23,611 bases of DNA from a bacterium. Its GTDB lineage: Archaea; Thermoproteota; Nitrososphaeria; Nitrososphaerales; Nitrososphaeraceae. Where the stretch lies: contig JACMIO010000003.1 in assembly GCA_014381105.1 (NCBI GenBank), positions 1 through 23,611 of the forward strand. Reading direction: 5' to 3'. This document shows positions 22,228 to 23,611 of this stretch, one piece after another. Both the position numbers and the translations under genes were made by a program. Within the stretch, counting starts at the first letter, position 1, and each line of letters begins with the position of its first letter. The notes below the pieces were generated by a model that worked only from the letters and a program-made list of their open reading frames with translations, had not been told where the DNA came from and searched no databases.

Positions 22228-23611
22228 GTGATTATAGATGAAAATGATCAAATCACAAGAAATGAAATTCATCATATTACTCCTAGCAAGACATTACCCT
22301 GGTGGTATGAATATTATAAAAGAATTAGATTATTTCCGTGGTGGACTCGATATAATATCGGTCTAACAAAAGAGGCGTCCCATAAAGACAAAATTTTGAA
22401 ATTGGCTGCAAAGATGAATTTTGATAAAAGGGCAACATCAAAAATTATTAGGCATGCAGTATCTGAATTTTCTAAACATGGATTAGGATCGGATTATCCT
22501 GGTTATCACACTATCAATCATAATCTTGAAGTTGCTTTTATTTCACTATTGTCAGTAGGAAACCAAAAATTAGAAAATAAAGTTCCCGACAAAGACATCA
22601 AAAATCTTTTTGTGGCGGCGCTCTTTCATGATTTTGATCCAAGAAAGGAATTTGAAAAGCCAAATGAGGATAATATTGAACTCTTTATTAGGAACGATGA
22701 AAAACTAGGTAAGCTTATCCACTCATTTGGTATTGATCTGAACATAGTCATTGCATTAATACATAGAACAACATACCCTTTTGCCGGAGCACAAAAGGAA
22801 CATGCATTAAAAAGAATGCATGAGCTATTTTCCTTGGCAGGTATTCAACAAGATGATGCTAACACAAGACACCATTATGAAAAGCTCGGGTTGTACTTGT
22901 CTATTTGTGATCGCATCGCGGGATATTGTTTGGGTGATTTTAATTATGCTAAGGAACTGGCAAGACGTAATGCTCGAGGTATTGGATGGCACTCACAGGT
23001 CATTAATGAAAAGTCCGTTGAATTCTTTAGTGGGCTTAAACAAAAAGATGATAAAGATACCTTTGAGAGAGTAATACGCAGCCTACCGATTGCATTTAGG
23101 AAAAATTTCTTTGATAACGTTGAGGGTTTTAGAGAAGCTTGGGAAAAAGAACTCGAGATAAAGGCATCGTTACGTAAGAATGAAATCAATTTGGTAACGT
23201 CTTTGGAAAATATTATTGATGTGAAGAATAAGATAACTAAGGATATGTGTGATATGATTATGAAAATCCGTTATGAATATTGCTCTCCTACAAATTTTTA
23301 CGATAGAGACTTTCAAAAATCACTTTATGATTCAAGTACTATACTGATTACACTTAGAATCAATAGTAAAATGGGAGAAATCGTCGGATATGTAAAAGGT
23401 GGTCCCTTGGAAAAACACAAACCCAAATATGGTTTGTACGAGGAAAATTTGGGTAAAATGAATTTATTGCATATGGAATCCCTTAGACGTGGTACCAACG
23501 AGGAAAATTTGGGTAAAATGAATTCAATTTTTATGGAATGGATTGCAATTAGAACTGGATACCTGGGAGAAAAGGGAGGGCACATGCTTAGATCGGAATT
23601 TCTAAAAGAAG
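22228..23611 (+). CDS. HD-domain hydrolase fused to a GNAT acetyltransferase (partial at the edge)
   Basis: An open frame from GTG 22228 runs off the window (461 codons visible, no stop). Residues about 88-240 are an HD metal-dependent phosphohydrolase domain: YHTINHNLEVAF (93-104, H94/H98), FHDFD (133-137, with H134-D135) and a late D228 in LYLSICDRIAGY. The YH..xH..V pattern resembles cyclic-nucleotide phosphodiesterase-type HD domains. After a charged helical linker, residues from about 365 look like a GNAT acetyltransferase: strands ILITLRIN and EIVGYVKGGPLE, then EWIAIRTGYLGEKGGHML (437-454), the acetyl-CoA binding motif A. A 60-bp duplication (23431-23550) inserts a repeat before that motif. 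GTG is the only start after the in-frame TGA at 22213. Substrates are unknown. Confidence 0.75.
   Translation, partial: MIIDENDQITRNEIHHITPSKTLPWWYEYYKRIRLFPWWTRYNIGLTKEASHKDKILKLAAKMNFDKRATSKIIRHAVSEFSKHGLGSDYPGYHTINHNLEVAFISLLSVGNQKLENKVPDKDIKNLFVAALFHDFDPRKEFEKPNEDNIELFIRNDEKLGKLIHSFGIDLNIVIALIHRTTYPFAGAQKEHALKRMHELFSLAGIQQDDANTRHHYEKLGLYLSICDRIAGYCLGDFNYAKELARRNARGIGWHSQVINEKSVEFFSGLKQKDDKDTFERVIRSLPIAFRKNFFDNVEGFREAWEKELEIKASLRKNEINLVTSLENIIDVKNKITKDMCDMIMKIRYEYCSPTNFYDRDFQKSLYDSSTILITLRINSKMGEIVGYVKGGPLEKHKPKYGLYEENLGKMNLLHMESLRRGTNEENLGKMNSIFMEWIAIRTGYLGEKGGHMLRSEFLKE
23431..23550 (+). repeat. 60-bp tandem duplication inside the HD-GNAT gene
   Basis: The 27 bases at 23438-23464 are identical to those at 23498-23524, exactly 60 bases apart. 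The flanks of each 60-base unit are partly similar (GGT at the start, ATGGAAT later). In protein terms EENLGKMN occurs at 405-412 and 425-432. The frame is kept. Confidence 0.9.

Noticed and set aside
22820..23189. ORFs in other frames over the HD-GNAT gene (22820-23074 and 22944-23189).
   Set aside because: They lie inside the longer open frame that carries recognisable HD motifs, and their translations resemble no protein family.

Overview
The window looks like the chromosome of an ammonia-oxidising archaeon (Thaumarchaeota/Nitrososphaeria). The evidence is a secreted NirK-type copper nitrite reductase joined to a plastocyanin-like domain, an archaeal Sm-like protein, an archaeal-type ValS, and promoters with a TATA box about 25 bases before the start codon, implying leaderless mRNAs. 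TTG and GTG starts are also frequent. The DNA is visibly AT-rich, which fits a low-GC lineage such as Nitrosocosmicus; that genus is an inference. I saw no insertion sequence, CRISPR array, tRNA or rRNA gene. 

Layout. 1-3.2 kb: the tail of a gene cut by the window edge, two small minus-strand genes (one a zinc ribbon), a secreted YVTN-type beta-propeller, a secreted sequon-rich protein and a 59-residue membrane protein. 3.2-7 kb: a ClC-type chloride channel/transporter with CBS domains, converging on the NirK-plastocyanin gene. 7.1-14.2 kb: housekeeping genes, namely purB, an asparagine-synthetase-like PP-loop protein, a QueD protein with an N-terminal PD-(D/E)XK-like domain, valS and a zinc alcohol dehydrogenase. 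14.2-16.6 kb: a minus-strand block with a TRIC-type channel, two paralogous Roadblock-like small proteins, and between them two overlapping ORFs. 16.6-18.6 kb: an aldo/keto reductase, an Sm-like protein with an acidic insert and a DUF1059 protein. 18.8-23.6 kb: a tandem SagB-type nitroreductase, 3-methyladenine DNA glycosylase I, a class I glutamine amidotransferase and, running off the edge, an HD hydrolase fused to a GNAT acetyltransferase.

The genes do not form one pathway. Links that can be argued are purine metabolism (purB), tRNA biology (valS, and QueD for the archaeosine precursor), nitrogen/copper redox chemistry (NirK) and DNA repair (Tag). 

The least expected items are the HD-GNAT fusion with a 60-bp in-frame duplication, the nuclease-like/QueD fusion, a 57-base imperfect hairpin after the DUF1059 gene, and perfect palindromes placed just upstream of the TATA box at several promoters. 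Three separate in-frame duplications (36, 39 and 60 bp periods) suggest that recent slippage or duplication is common in surface or variable protein segments here.
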